This document shows, piece by piece, positions 47,510 through 54,099 of a stretch of 64,000 nucleotides of DNA. Each line of letters opens with the position of its first letter. Positions within the stretch are counted from its first letter, which is position 1. Origin of the DNA: Goodfellowiella coeruleoviolacea (GTDB lineage: Bacteria > Actinomycetota > Actinomycetes > Mycobacteriales > Pseudonocardiaceae); contig NZ_JAMTCK010000022.1 in the NCBI RefSeq assembly GCF_024171785.1, positions 1 through 64,000 of the forward strand, written 5' to 3'. Under the pieces are notes generated by a model. That model worked only from the letters and a program-made list of their open reading frames with translations, was not told where the DNA came from and searched no databases. Position numbers and translations under genes: made by a program.

Positions 47510-47788
47510 GTGTCAGCGCCAGACCTACCAGTGCCTCGTTGGGTCAAGAGCAGTTACAGCACCAACAACGGCAACTGCGTCGAGGTCGCGTACGTGGCCG
47601 CTGGCGCTGACTGGCGCAAGTCCAGCTACAGCACCAACAACGGCACCTGCGTCGAGCTGGCGACCGGCACCGAGGCGATGTTCGTCCGGGATTCCAAGAA
47701 TCCCGACGGTCCGGTCCTCACCTTCTCCTCCCCCGCCTTCGCCGCCTTCCTGAGCGCCATCCGGAGTACCGACCTCGACCTCGGTTAG
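47510..47788 (+). CDS. DUF397 protein with internal duplication
   Basis: 92 residues. The DUF397 start motif is present twice: VKSSYSTNNGNCVEVA at ~12 and RKSSYSTNNGTCVELA at ~36. The end of the domain (VRDSKNPDGPVLTFSSPAF) occurs once, so the first copy is truncated. The DNA copies are nearly identical, indicating a recent in-frame duplication. DUF397 proteins are partners of the XRE/DUF5753 regulator just upstream. Confidence 0.92.
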   Translation: MSAPDLPVPRWVKSSYSTNNGNCVEVAYVAAGADWRKSSYSTNNGTCVELATGTEAMFVRDSKNPDGPVLTFSSPAFAAFLSAIRSTDLDLG

Positions 47789-47881
47789 CCGCGTTTCGGC
47801 CAACTGGGCCGTTTGCCCGATGTCCGGGGCGGTCAGGCCCCCTACGGTGATGCCACCTCTCCTTCGCATCAAGGGGGTCCG

Positions 47882-48604
47882 ATGAGATTCCTGCGTGCCC
47901 TGGTGGTGGCCGTCGCCGCCATCGGCTGTCTTGCCCTGGCCGGGCCCGCGGCCACCGCCGCGCCCAGCACAGGGGCCGCAACCGGGCCCACCGGCTCGAC
48001 CGCGGCACTGCCCGCTCCCGCGCCGATCGGTGGGGGCAGCGTGCTCTACACGTCCGGCGGCTCCCGCTGCACGGCGGCGTTCGCGGCCACGGGTGGCTCG
48101 ACCTGGTACCTGATCGCCGGGGCCGGCTGCGGCAGTGTCGGCGCCACCGTCTACAGCGGGGCCAACGTCCTGGTCGGCGTCCTCTCGGCCGCGCCCTACC
48201 CGGCCCAGCTCTACTCGATCATCCGGGTGACCAACACCGTGGACTGGTACCTGGTGCCGCGCGTGCCACCGGCCGGTGGTTCCGGCTCGGTCGTGATCAC
48301 CGGGTCGACCGAGGCGCCGGTCGGGGCGTCGGTCTGCAAGTACGGCAGCACCACGGGCTGGCACTGCGGCACGATCCAGGCCAAGAACATGACCATCAAC
48401 TTCGGCGGTGGCGTGGTCAGCGGACTGACCCGGACGTCCGTGTGCGCGGAACCCGGTGACGGCGGCAGCGGGTTCATCAGCGGCACCCAGGCGCAGGGTG
48501 TGCTCGTCGGCGGTTCCGGCAACTGCTCCAGTGGCGGCACCACGTACTTCAAGCCGATCAACGAGATCCTGTCCGCCCACGGGCTGGCACTGCTCACCGG
48601 CTGA
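47882..48604 (+). CDS. Secreted streptogrisin-like protein lacking the catalytic triad
   Basis: 240 residues from ATG at 47882. Signal peptide MRFLRALVVAVAAIGCLALA to ATAA. The mature region follows chymotrypsin-fold S1 streptogrisins closely at the end: GASVCKYGSTTGWHCGTIQA, SVCAEPGDGGSGF and GGSGNCSSGGTTYFKPINEI. The usual TAGHC is replaced by IAGAGC (no His), the Asp of the NDYxIV motif is missing (AQLYSIIRV), and GDSGG has become GDGGS. All three triad residues appear lost, so it should be inactive as a protease. It is an intact frame with conserved Cys, so probably a functional pseudoprotease such as a binding protein. Confidence 0.88.
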   Translation: MRFLRALVVAVAAIGCLALAGPAATAAPSTGAATGPTGSTAALPAPAPIGGGSVLYTSGGSRCTAAFAATGGSTWYLIAGAGCGSVGATVYSGANVLVGVLSAAPYPAQLYSIIRVTNTVDWYLVPRVPPAGGSGSVVITGSTEAPVGASVCKYGSTTGWHCGTIQAKNMTINFGGGVVSGLTRTSVCAEPGDGGSGFISGTQAQGVLVGGSGNCSSGGTTYFKPINEILSAHGLALLTG

Positions 48605-48615
48605 CGCTCACCAGC

Positions 48616-48660
48616 GGTGGGCCGCCCGTCCACCCGATCGGGCGAGCAGGGCGGCCCACC
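48616..48660. terminator. Bidirectional terminator between pseudoprotease and cimA
   Basis: A perfect 12-base-pair stem (48616-48627 with 48649-48660) lies between convergent stops, 12 and 16 bases away. Confidence 0.75.
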
Positions 48661-48675
48661 ACCGCCGCCGTCACC

Positions 48676-50322
48676 TCACACCGCTGACCGCTCGCGCATC
48701 CCCTTGTGCACCAACGCGTCGCACAGCGCCAGCCAGCTCGCCTCCACGATGTTGCCGTGCACGCCGACCGTGGTCCACTCCCGCTCGCCGTCGGTGGACT
48801 CCACCAGCACGCGGGTGACCGCGTCGGTGCCGGGGTCCTCGGTGAGGATGCGGACCTTGTAGTCGGCCAGCTCGACAGTGTCCAACCAGGACAGTGCGGG
48901 CCGCAGGGCCTTGCGCAGGGCCGCGTCCAGGGCGTGCACCGGGCCGATGCCCTCGGCCGTGGCGATCACCCGCTCGCCGCCGACGTGCACCTTGACCGTG
49001 GCCTCGGACACGATCTCGCCGTCCGAGCGGTGGTCGAGCACCACCCGGTAGGACTCCAGGGTGAACGGCGGCTCGTCGGCCTCGACCGTCACCCCGCCCT
49101 CCTCGGTGCTGCTGATCTCCTTGCGCAGCAACAGTTCCAGCGAGGCGTCAGCGGCTTCGAAGGACCAGCCGCGCGCCTCCAGCTCCTTGACCTTGCGGAC
49201 CACGTTGCCCAGGGCCTGGGGGTGGCCGGCCGGGTCGATCCCGAACTCGCGTGCCTTGAGTTCGAGGCTGGCCCGGCCGGCCATCTCGGTGACCAGCACC
49301 CGCATGTCGTTGCCGACGATCGCCGGATCGATGTGGTTGTACAGCTCCGGGTCGACCTTGATCGCGCTCGCGTGCAGCCCCGCCTTGTGGGCGAAGGCGG
49401 ACGCCCCGACGTAGGCCTGGTGGGCGTCGGGGGCGAGGTTCGCGATCTCGGCAAGGGCGTGGGAGACGCGGGTCAGCTCGGTCAGCGAGTCGTGCGGTAG
49501 CACGGGCATGCCGAGCTTGGTCACCAGGTTTCCCACCACGGCGAACAGGTCGGCGTTGCCGGCCCGCTCGCCGTAGCCGTTGGCGGTGCACTGGACGTGG
49601 GTGGCGCCGGCCTGCACGGCGGCCACGGTGTTGGCCACGGCGCAGGAGGTGTCGTCCTGGCAGTGGATGCCCACGCGGAAGCCGGTGCGGGCGATCACCT
49701 CGCTGACCGTGTCGGCCAGTTGCAGCGGCAGCTGGCCGCCGTTGGTGTCGCACAGCACCACCACGTCGGCGCCACTGTCCACAGCCGACTCCAGCACGCG
49801 CAGGGCGCAGTCGGGGTCGTAGGCGTAGCCGTCGAAGAAGTGCTCGGCGTCGACGAACACCCGGCGGCCGTGGTCGACCAGGTACCGCACGGTGTCCGCG
49901 ACCATCGCGCAGTTCTCGGCCACGTCGGTGCGCAGGGCGCGTTCCACGTGCCGGCGGTCGGACTTGGCGACCAGGGTGATCACCGGGGCCTGGGCTGCCA
50001 GCAGGGCCGCGACCTGCGGATCCTCCTCAACCTTGACCTTGGCCCGGCGGGTCGAGCCGAAGGCCACCAGCACCGAGGTGCGCAGCTCCAGCTCACCGGC
50101 GGCGGCGCGGGCGAAGAACTCGGTGTCCTTGGGTAGGGCGCCCGGCCAGCCCCCTTCGATGAACCCGACGCCGAGTGTGTCCAGCAGTCGGGCCACCGCG
50201 AGCTTGTCCGTGGCGGAGTAGGAGATCGCCTCGCGCTGGGCGCCGTCCCGCAGGGTGGTGTCGTAGACGTGGAAGGAATCCCCCAGCGGGGTGTTGGTGG
50301 GAGCTGCTGGACGGCTGGTCAC
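48676..50322 (-). CDS. cimA: (R)-citramalate synthase
   Basis: 548 residues from GTG at 50322. HMGL-like barrel with VYDTTLRDGAQREAISYS, VVVLCDTNGGQLPLQ and QCTANGYGERAGNADL, then a C-terminal LeuA-type allosteric domain (STDGEREWTTVGVHGNIVEA). It condenses pyruvate and acetyl-CoA to citramalate, a threonine-independent entry into isoleucine synthesis; leuCD and leuB then act on the product. An Ile-codon leader and intrinsic terminator precede it. The 2-isopropylmalate synthase LeuA is longer and differs in the N-terminus, so CimA is the better call. Confidence 0.93.
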   Translation of the reverse strand: MTSRPAAPTNTPLGDSFHVYDTTLRDGAQREAISYSATDKLAVARLLDTLGVGFIEGGWPGALPKDTEFFARAAAGELELRTSVLVAFGSTRRAKVKVEEDPQVAALLAAQAPVITLVAKSDRRHVERALRTDVAENCAMVADTVRYLVDHGRRVFVDAEHFFDGYAYDPDCALRVLESAVDSGADVVVLCDTNGGQLPLQLADTVSEVIARTGFRVGIHCQDDTSCAVANTVAAVQAGATHVQCTANGYGERAGNADLFAVVGNLVTKLGMPVLPHDSLTELTRVSHALAEIANLAPDAHQAYVGASAFAHKAGLHASAIKVDPELYNHIDPAIVGNDMRVLVTEMAGRASLELKAREFGIDPAGHPQALGNVVRKVKELEARGWSFEAADASLELLLRKEISSTEEGGVTVEADEPPFTLESYRVVLDHRSDGEIVSEATVKVHVGGERVIATAEGIGPVHALDAALRKALRPALSWLDTVELADYKVRILTEDPGTDAVTRVLVESTDGEREWTTVGVHGNIVEASWLALCDALVHKGMRERSAV

Positions 50323-50415
50323 GTGTGGATCTCCTCGTCAGGCTGGCTGGGGATGCCGAGTCGCGGACGGTGCCTGGTCGGTTGTGGTCGTCTCACCTGG
50401 TCGGGAAAACAAAAA

Positions 50416-50440
50416 GACCCCCCGCGGGATGCGAGAGGTC
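50416..50440 (-). terminator. Attenuator terminator upstream of cimA
   Basis: GACCTCTCGC and GCGGGGGGTC pair over 10 positions (two G-U) around a 5-base loop, followed by TTTTT at 50415-50411. It is a textbook intrinsic terminator but lies 90 bases before a start codon, so it must be regulated. Confidence 0.8.
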
Positions 50441-50465
50441 AGCGCGCCGGATGCTCTGGGAGCGG

Positions 50466-50495
50466 TCAGCCGGCGCGCCTGGCAATAATGATCAT
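50466..50495 (-). CDS. Isoleucine leader peptide (attenuator)
   Basis: A nine-codon frame MIIIARRAG ends 26 bases before the terminator hairpin. Three consecutive Ile codons before an isoleucine-pathway gene are the hallmark of ribosome-mediated attenuation. The 5' arm of a 9-base-pair hairpin overlaps its last codons, so ribosome stalling would change RNA folding. No clear ribosome site; a leaderless start is possible. A frame from 50518 (MRPWLPAP) overlaps its start. Confidence 0.7.
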   Translation of the reverse strand: MIIIARRAG

Positions 50496-50683
50496 GGTGC
50501 TGGAAGCCACGGACGCATGGTGCCACAGGCCCGGTCGGGCTCACCAGCCACCGGGAGACATCTCCCACCTTCTGGGAAGACAACACCCCCACCTGGCCCA
50601 CCGGCCGGCTGCGGCGCGTGGACGCACGACGGCCGAACGGGGAACGGCGGGCCGGGGAATGGCGGAATCCGGCGCGGGCCGGT

Positions 50684-51016
50684 TCAGGACGCCAGCGCGG
50701 TGCCCTGGTCAAGCAGCTGGACCGCCTCCCGCAGCCTGGACATCACCCGCTGGTCGAGGGAGTAGCAGATCCTGGTGCCGTCCCGTCGGGTGCGCACCAC
50801 ACCTGCCTCGCGCAGCGCGCGCAGGTGCCCGGAGATGGTGGGCTGGCTGACGCCGAAGTACTCGGTGAAGTCACAGGCGCAGATCTCCCCGTCGCGACCG
50901 AGCCGGGCGACGATCCCCAGCCGGATGGGGTGTCCGAGCGCGCGGAACACCTGCGCGAGTTCCTGCTCCGAGCCTGCCACCTGGACAGGGTATAGCGCGC
51001 CGGGTCTATATTTCAT
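50684..51016 (-). CDS. ArsR/SmtB-family regulator
   Basis: 110 residues from ATG at 51016. Winged HTH with metal-type motif EICACDFTEYFGVSQPTISGH (Cys-x-Cys in the ArsR alpha-3 position) and LRALREAGVVRTRRDG. It probably senses a thiophilic metal or metalloid through that Cys pair. It is divergent from a VOC gene with 45 bases between starts; a palindrome in that gap is its likely operator. Confidence 0.88.
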   Translation of the reverse strand: MKYRPGALYPVQVAGSEQELAQVFRALGHPIRLGIVARLGRDGEICACDFTEYFGVSQPTISGHLRALREAGVVRTRRDGTRICYSLDQRVMSRLREAVQLLDQGTALAS

Positions 51017-51025
51017 AGTGATCTT

Positions 51026-51035
51026 CCTATATAGG
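51026..51035. promoter_or_regulatory. Palindrome in the ArsR/VOC promoter
   Basis: cctatatagg is a perfect 10-base palindrome in an AT-rich 45-base gap between divergent starts; a related ctatatttcatag lies 18 bases away. AT-rich palindromes overlapping promoters are typical ArsR-family sites. Confidence 0.55.
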
Positions 51036-51061
51036 TTTTTCCCGATTGAGTGAGGTGAGCA

Positions 51062-51499
51062 ATGACCACGGCGAAGTTGCCGGTGAACGGAGTCACGGAG
51101 CTGGTGCTGGAGGTCACCGACCTGGCGGTCTCCGAGCGCTTCTACACCGAGGTGCTGGGGCTGCCGGTGCTGGAGCGCTGGGTGGAGCGCAAGGCGGTGT
51201 GGGTGCTCGCCGGCGACACCCGCATCGGACTGTGGACGCCGCAGGTGGGCATCGCCAGGAGCCGCCCGGGGGTGCACGTGCACTTCGCGATCCACGTCAA
51301 CGAGGAGGACTACGACGGGGTGGTGGCCCACCTGCGCGAGCACGGGCAGCACGTGGACGAGGTGGAGTTCGGCGGGCAGGCGCGCTCGGCCTACGTCGAG
51401 GATCCGGACCAGCACATCGTCGAGTTCTGGACGTGGGACGCCACCAAGCCCAACCTGGGGGCGCCGCGCCCGCTGACCGAGAACGTCTTCGGCCTGTAG
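51062..51499 (+). CDS. VOC-superfamily protein, ArsR-linked
   Basis: 145 residues from ATG at 51062 (gaggtga upstream). Two-fold beta-alpha-beta VOC module: TELVLEVTDLAVSERFYTEV, HVHFAIHVNEEDYDG and DPDQHIVEFWTWD (His and Glu metal ligands). ArsR-linked VOC proteins include ArsI C-As lyases and CadI; the Cys ligands of ArsI are not present here, so a different substrate is likely. Confidence 0.88.
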   Translation: MTTAKLPVNGVTELVLEVTDLAVSERFYTEVLGLPVLERWVERKAVWVLAGDTRIGLWTPQVGIARSRPGVHVHFAIHVNEEDYDGVVAHLREHGQHVDEVEFGGQARSAYVEDPDQHIVEFWTWDATKPNLGAPRPLTENVFGL

Positions 51500-51556
51500 C
51501 TCCCGGCCGCCGCTCGCGTCCCCCGCACCGGATCACCCGCGCCGAATCACCCGAAC

Positions 51557-51605
51557 GGCCCTGCCTGAACGTGCAACTCGCGGGGTTTGCAAAGTCAACT
51601 CGCGG
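51557..51605. repeat. Dispersed intergenic repeat, copy B
   Basis: 51557-51594 is the inverted counterpart of 350-387, identical at both ends. Here the core gtgcaactcgcgg is followed by a second tcaactcgcgg (51595-51605), making an internal direct repeat. It lies between a VOC gene stop and the convergent phosphotransferase gene, with no transposase nearby. Confidence 0.7.
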
Positions 51606-51629
51606 TGGGTCGGCCCGCGTGTGATCCGG

Positions 51630-52556
51630 TCAGGGGGTGTGCAGTTCTTCCCGCAGGCCCTCCAGTGCCACGTGGTCGTCCTCGTTGCCGGAGTGCGCGC
51701 GGGTGAACCAGCGGGTGTACTCGCCGATCTCGGCCAGCCGCCAGTCGAGGGCGAACAGCTCGACCATCGCCCAGTCCGGGTCGAGGTCGTCGGCGGCTCC
51801 CGCCTCGATCAGATCAGCCAGGTCGCGTTCCCGGGGTGCCAGCATCAGCGACTCCCAGTCGACGAGCACCACGCCCCCGCTCGTCACCACCTGGTTGGCG
51901 TGGTGCGGCTCGCCGTGCGTGGGCACCCACCTGTCCTGGTGCCGTTGGGCCACGGCCGCCAGTTCGCGGTAGCGGTCGGTCCACCGGCCGATCTGGTCGA
52001 GTTCGGCGCGGATCGCGGTGCGCGCCTGCTCCCCCAGCGGCCCGGCCAGCCACGGCCTCGCCGTCGCCGCCGCGAGCTGTCGCGGGAAGTCCGCGTCGAC
52101 CCGGGGCCGCCAGCGCCGCAGGCCGGCCGGCGGCCGCGCGCGGTGCAGCCGGTCGAGCAGCGCGATCACCTCGCGCAGGTGCGCCGGTTCGGCCGCCTCG
52201 GCCTCGCTGGGCGTGGTCCCGGTCAGCCACGGCGTCACGCTGAGCGCGCCCCCGGTACCGGCGAAGTCCACTGTGAACCGTCCGGAGGTGGCCGGCAGCG
52301 ACGGCCAGACGAACTCCAGCCCCGAGGCGGCCAGGACGGCGGCGCCGGCGTAGGCGTTCTCCAGCGACTCGGTCGTGTGCCGGGGCGCCAGCTCGTCGAG
52401 CGTGACGAACAGCTGGCGCTGGGCACCGCCCACCCGCCAGTGGTGCGCGCCGAAACCGACCGCGAGGTAGCTGATCTCGCTCGCGGCAACGCTCCAGTGG
52501 TGCTGGACGGCCTGGCGAACGGACTCGTCGGTGACCGACTCCGGGCGGGAGAGCAC
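51630..52556 (-). CDS. Aminoglycoside phosphotransferase-family (APH/choline kinase-like) protein
   Basis: 308 residues from GTG at 52556, seven bases after gaggaggaa; the longer upstream frame is not needed. The protein-kinase-like fold has the nucleotide lobe (YLAVGFGAHHWRVGG), catalytic loop THGEPHHANQVV and metal-site VVLVDWESLMLAPRERDLAD. Members phosphorylate antibiotics, sugars or small alcohols. No resistance-gene context is seen. Confidence 0.88.
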   Translation of the reverse strand: MLSRPESVTDESVRQAVQHHWSVAASEISYLAVGFGAHHWRVGGAQRQLFVTLDELAPRHTTESLENAYAGAAVLAASGLEFVWPSLPATSGRFTVDFAGTGGALSVTPWLTGTTPSEAEAAEPAHLREVIALLDRLHRARPPAGLRRWRPRVDADFPRQLAAATARPWLAGPLGEQARTAIRAELDQIGRWTDRYRELAAVAQRHQDRWVPTHGEPHHANQVVTSGGVVLVDWESLMLAPRERDLADLIEAGAADDLDPDWAMVELFALDWRLAEIGEYTRWFTRAHSGNEDDHVALEGLREELHTP

Positions 52557-52713
52557 CGGGGCTTCCTCCTCGATCAGCGTGCGGATCGCGGCACCGCCCG
52601 GGACGCGCCGGGGTGGCGTGGCGGCACCCGCGCCCACGCTGTCACACCCGATCGCGCCGACCAACTGGATTGTGGTGCCCGGCCCGGGGGCGCGACCACG
52701 GCACCGACGAAGA

Positions 52714-52750
52714 GCGGTGGCCCACCCCGGGAGTCGGGATGGGCCACCGC
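52714..52750 (-). terminator. Terminator after leuB
   Basis: A 16-position stem (52714-52729 with 52735-52750) with one mismatch and a 5-base loop starts 26 bases after the leuB stop. Confidence 0.8.
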
Positions 52751-52776
52751 GGGTTGTCCCGGTGTGTGCTGCCGGA

Positions 52777-53826
52777 TCAGGCGCCGGTGCGGGCGCTGGA
52801 GGAGTTGGACGAGACCAGGGCGGCCAGGCGGTCGCCGATGGCGTAGGTGGCGCCGGGCGAGGCGTGGTCCCGGGTGGCCAGGTCGAAGGCGACCGAGGCC
52901 TCGATGCGCCGGGCCGACTCGTGCTCGCCGAGGTGGTCGAGCATGAGCGCGACGGACAGCACGGCGGCCGTGGGGTCGGCCACGCCCTGCCCGGCGATGT
53001 CCGGGGCACTGCCGTGGACCGGCTCGAACATGCTGGGGTTGCGGCGGGTCACGTCCAGGTTGCCGCTGGCGGCCAGGCCGATGCCACCGGTCACGGCGGC
53101 GGCCAGGTCGGTGAGGATGTCGCCGAACAGGTTGTCGGTGACGATCACGTCGAAGCGGCCCGGGTCGGTGACCATGTGGATGGTGGCCGCGTCCACGTGC
53201 TGGTAGGCCACGGTCACCTCGGGGTGTTGCAGCGACACCTCCTCGACCACCCGCGACCACAGCGAGCCGGCGTGGGTGAGCACGTTCGTCTTGTGCACCA
53301 GGGTGAGGTGGCGGCGCGGCCGGTTGGCCGCTCGGGCGAACGCGTCCCGGACCACCCGCTCGACCCCGAACGAAGTGTTGATGCTCACCTCGGTCGCGAT
53401 CTCGTGCGGGGTGTCCTTGCGCAGCAGGCCGCCGTTGCCGGCGTACAGACCCTCGGTGCCCTCGCGCACCACCACCATGTCGATCTCGGGCGGATCGGCG
53501 ATGGGGCTGCGCACGCCCGGGTAGAGCCGGGCGGGCCGAAGGTTGACGTGGTGGTCGAGTTCGAAGCGCAGCCTGAGCAGCAGACCGCGCTCCAGGATTC
53601 CGCTGGGCACCGAGGGGTCACCGACCGCACCGAGCAGGATCGCGTCATGTTGCCGCAACTCGCCGAGCACAGACTCCGGTAGCAACTCACCCGTGGCGTG
53701 CCACCGCGCCGCCCCGAGGTCGTACCGGGTGATTTCCGCCGCCGGAACGACTTCGCCGAGCACCTTGAGCGCTTCAGCGACGACCTCGGGCCCGATCCCG
53801 TCACCTGGGATCACCGCGAGCCGCAT
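52777..53826 (-). CDS. leuB: 3-isopropylmalate dehydrogenase
   Basis: 349 residues. Oxidises and decarboxylates 3-isopropylmalate with NAD+ in leucine synthesis and can serve the citramalate route. Motifs: [53 protein letters not shown] and [16 protein letters not shown]. The last two hold the Asp metal ligands and the NAD site. Monocistronic; the position matches Rv2995c. Confidence 0.97.
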   Translation of the reverse strand: MRLAVIPGDGIGPEVVAEALKVLGEVVPAAEITRYDLGAARWHATGELLPESVLGELRQHDAILLGAVGDPSVPSGILERGLLLRLRFELDHHVNLRPARLYPGVRSPIADPPEIDMVVVREGTEGLYAGNGGLLRKDTPHEIATEVSINTSFGVERVVRDAFARAANRPRRHLTLVHKTNVLTHAGSLWSRVVEEVSLQHPEVTVAYQHVDAATIHMVTDPGRFDVIVTDNLFGDILTDLAAAVTGGIGLAASGNLDVTRRNPSMFEPVHGSAPDIAGQGVADPTAAVLSVALMLDHLGEHESARRIEASVAFDLATRDHASPGATYAIGDRLAALVSSNSSSARTGA

Positions 53827-53992
53827 TCACACACCTCCCCGGGTAAAAGGTCCAACCATCGAGACCTAAGCCTGGGCGAAGGCTACCCTCCGCCGACCCG
53901 ATATCCGTATCCCGGACACACTTATGGGTTGATCTCTCCCGGACTGCGGGACGGCTACCAGCGGGTACCAACGCCTTCAGGGGTCAAACGAA

Positions 53993-54028
53993 CGGGTGCC
54001 CGGGCCGTGGACACGACCCGGGCACCCG
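53993..54028 (-). terminator. Terminator after the subtilase gene
   Basis: A perfect 12-base-pair stem cgggtgcccggg (53993-54004 with 54017-54028) begins 72 bases beyond the subtilase stop and separates it from leuB. Confidence 0.75.
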
Positions 54029-54099
54029 GCACAGCGGTGGCATCGGAGGTGGCGCCTGAGGTGGCGTCCGGACGAGTCGCGGCCACCACCTCCGACCAC

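Larger units (their letters stand above)
50323..50683. other. cimA leader region, otherwise gene-free
   Basis: 361 bases between cimA and the upstream ArsR-type gene on the same strand. It holds the short Ile leader ORF, a 9-base-pair hairpin (arms 50442-50450 and 50470-50478), the intrinsic terminator and, further upstream, the palindrome gggaga-ca-tctccc at 50553-50566. The cimA promoter should lie upstream of 50495. Confidence 0.7.

Noticed and set aside
53827-53940. T-box or attenuator upstream of leuB
   Set aside because: No Leu-rich leader frame, specifier loop or terminator with U tract could be found by eye.
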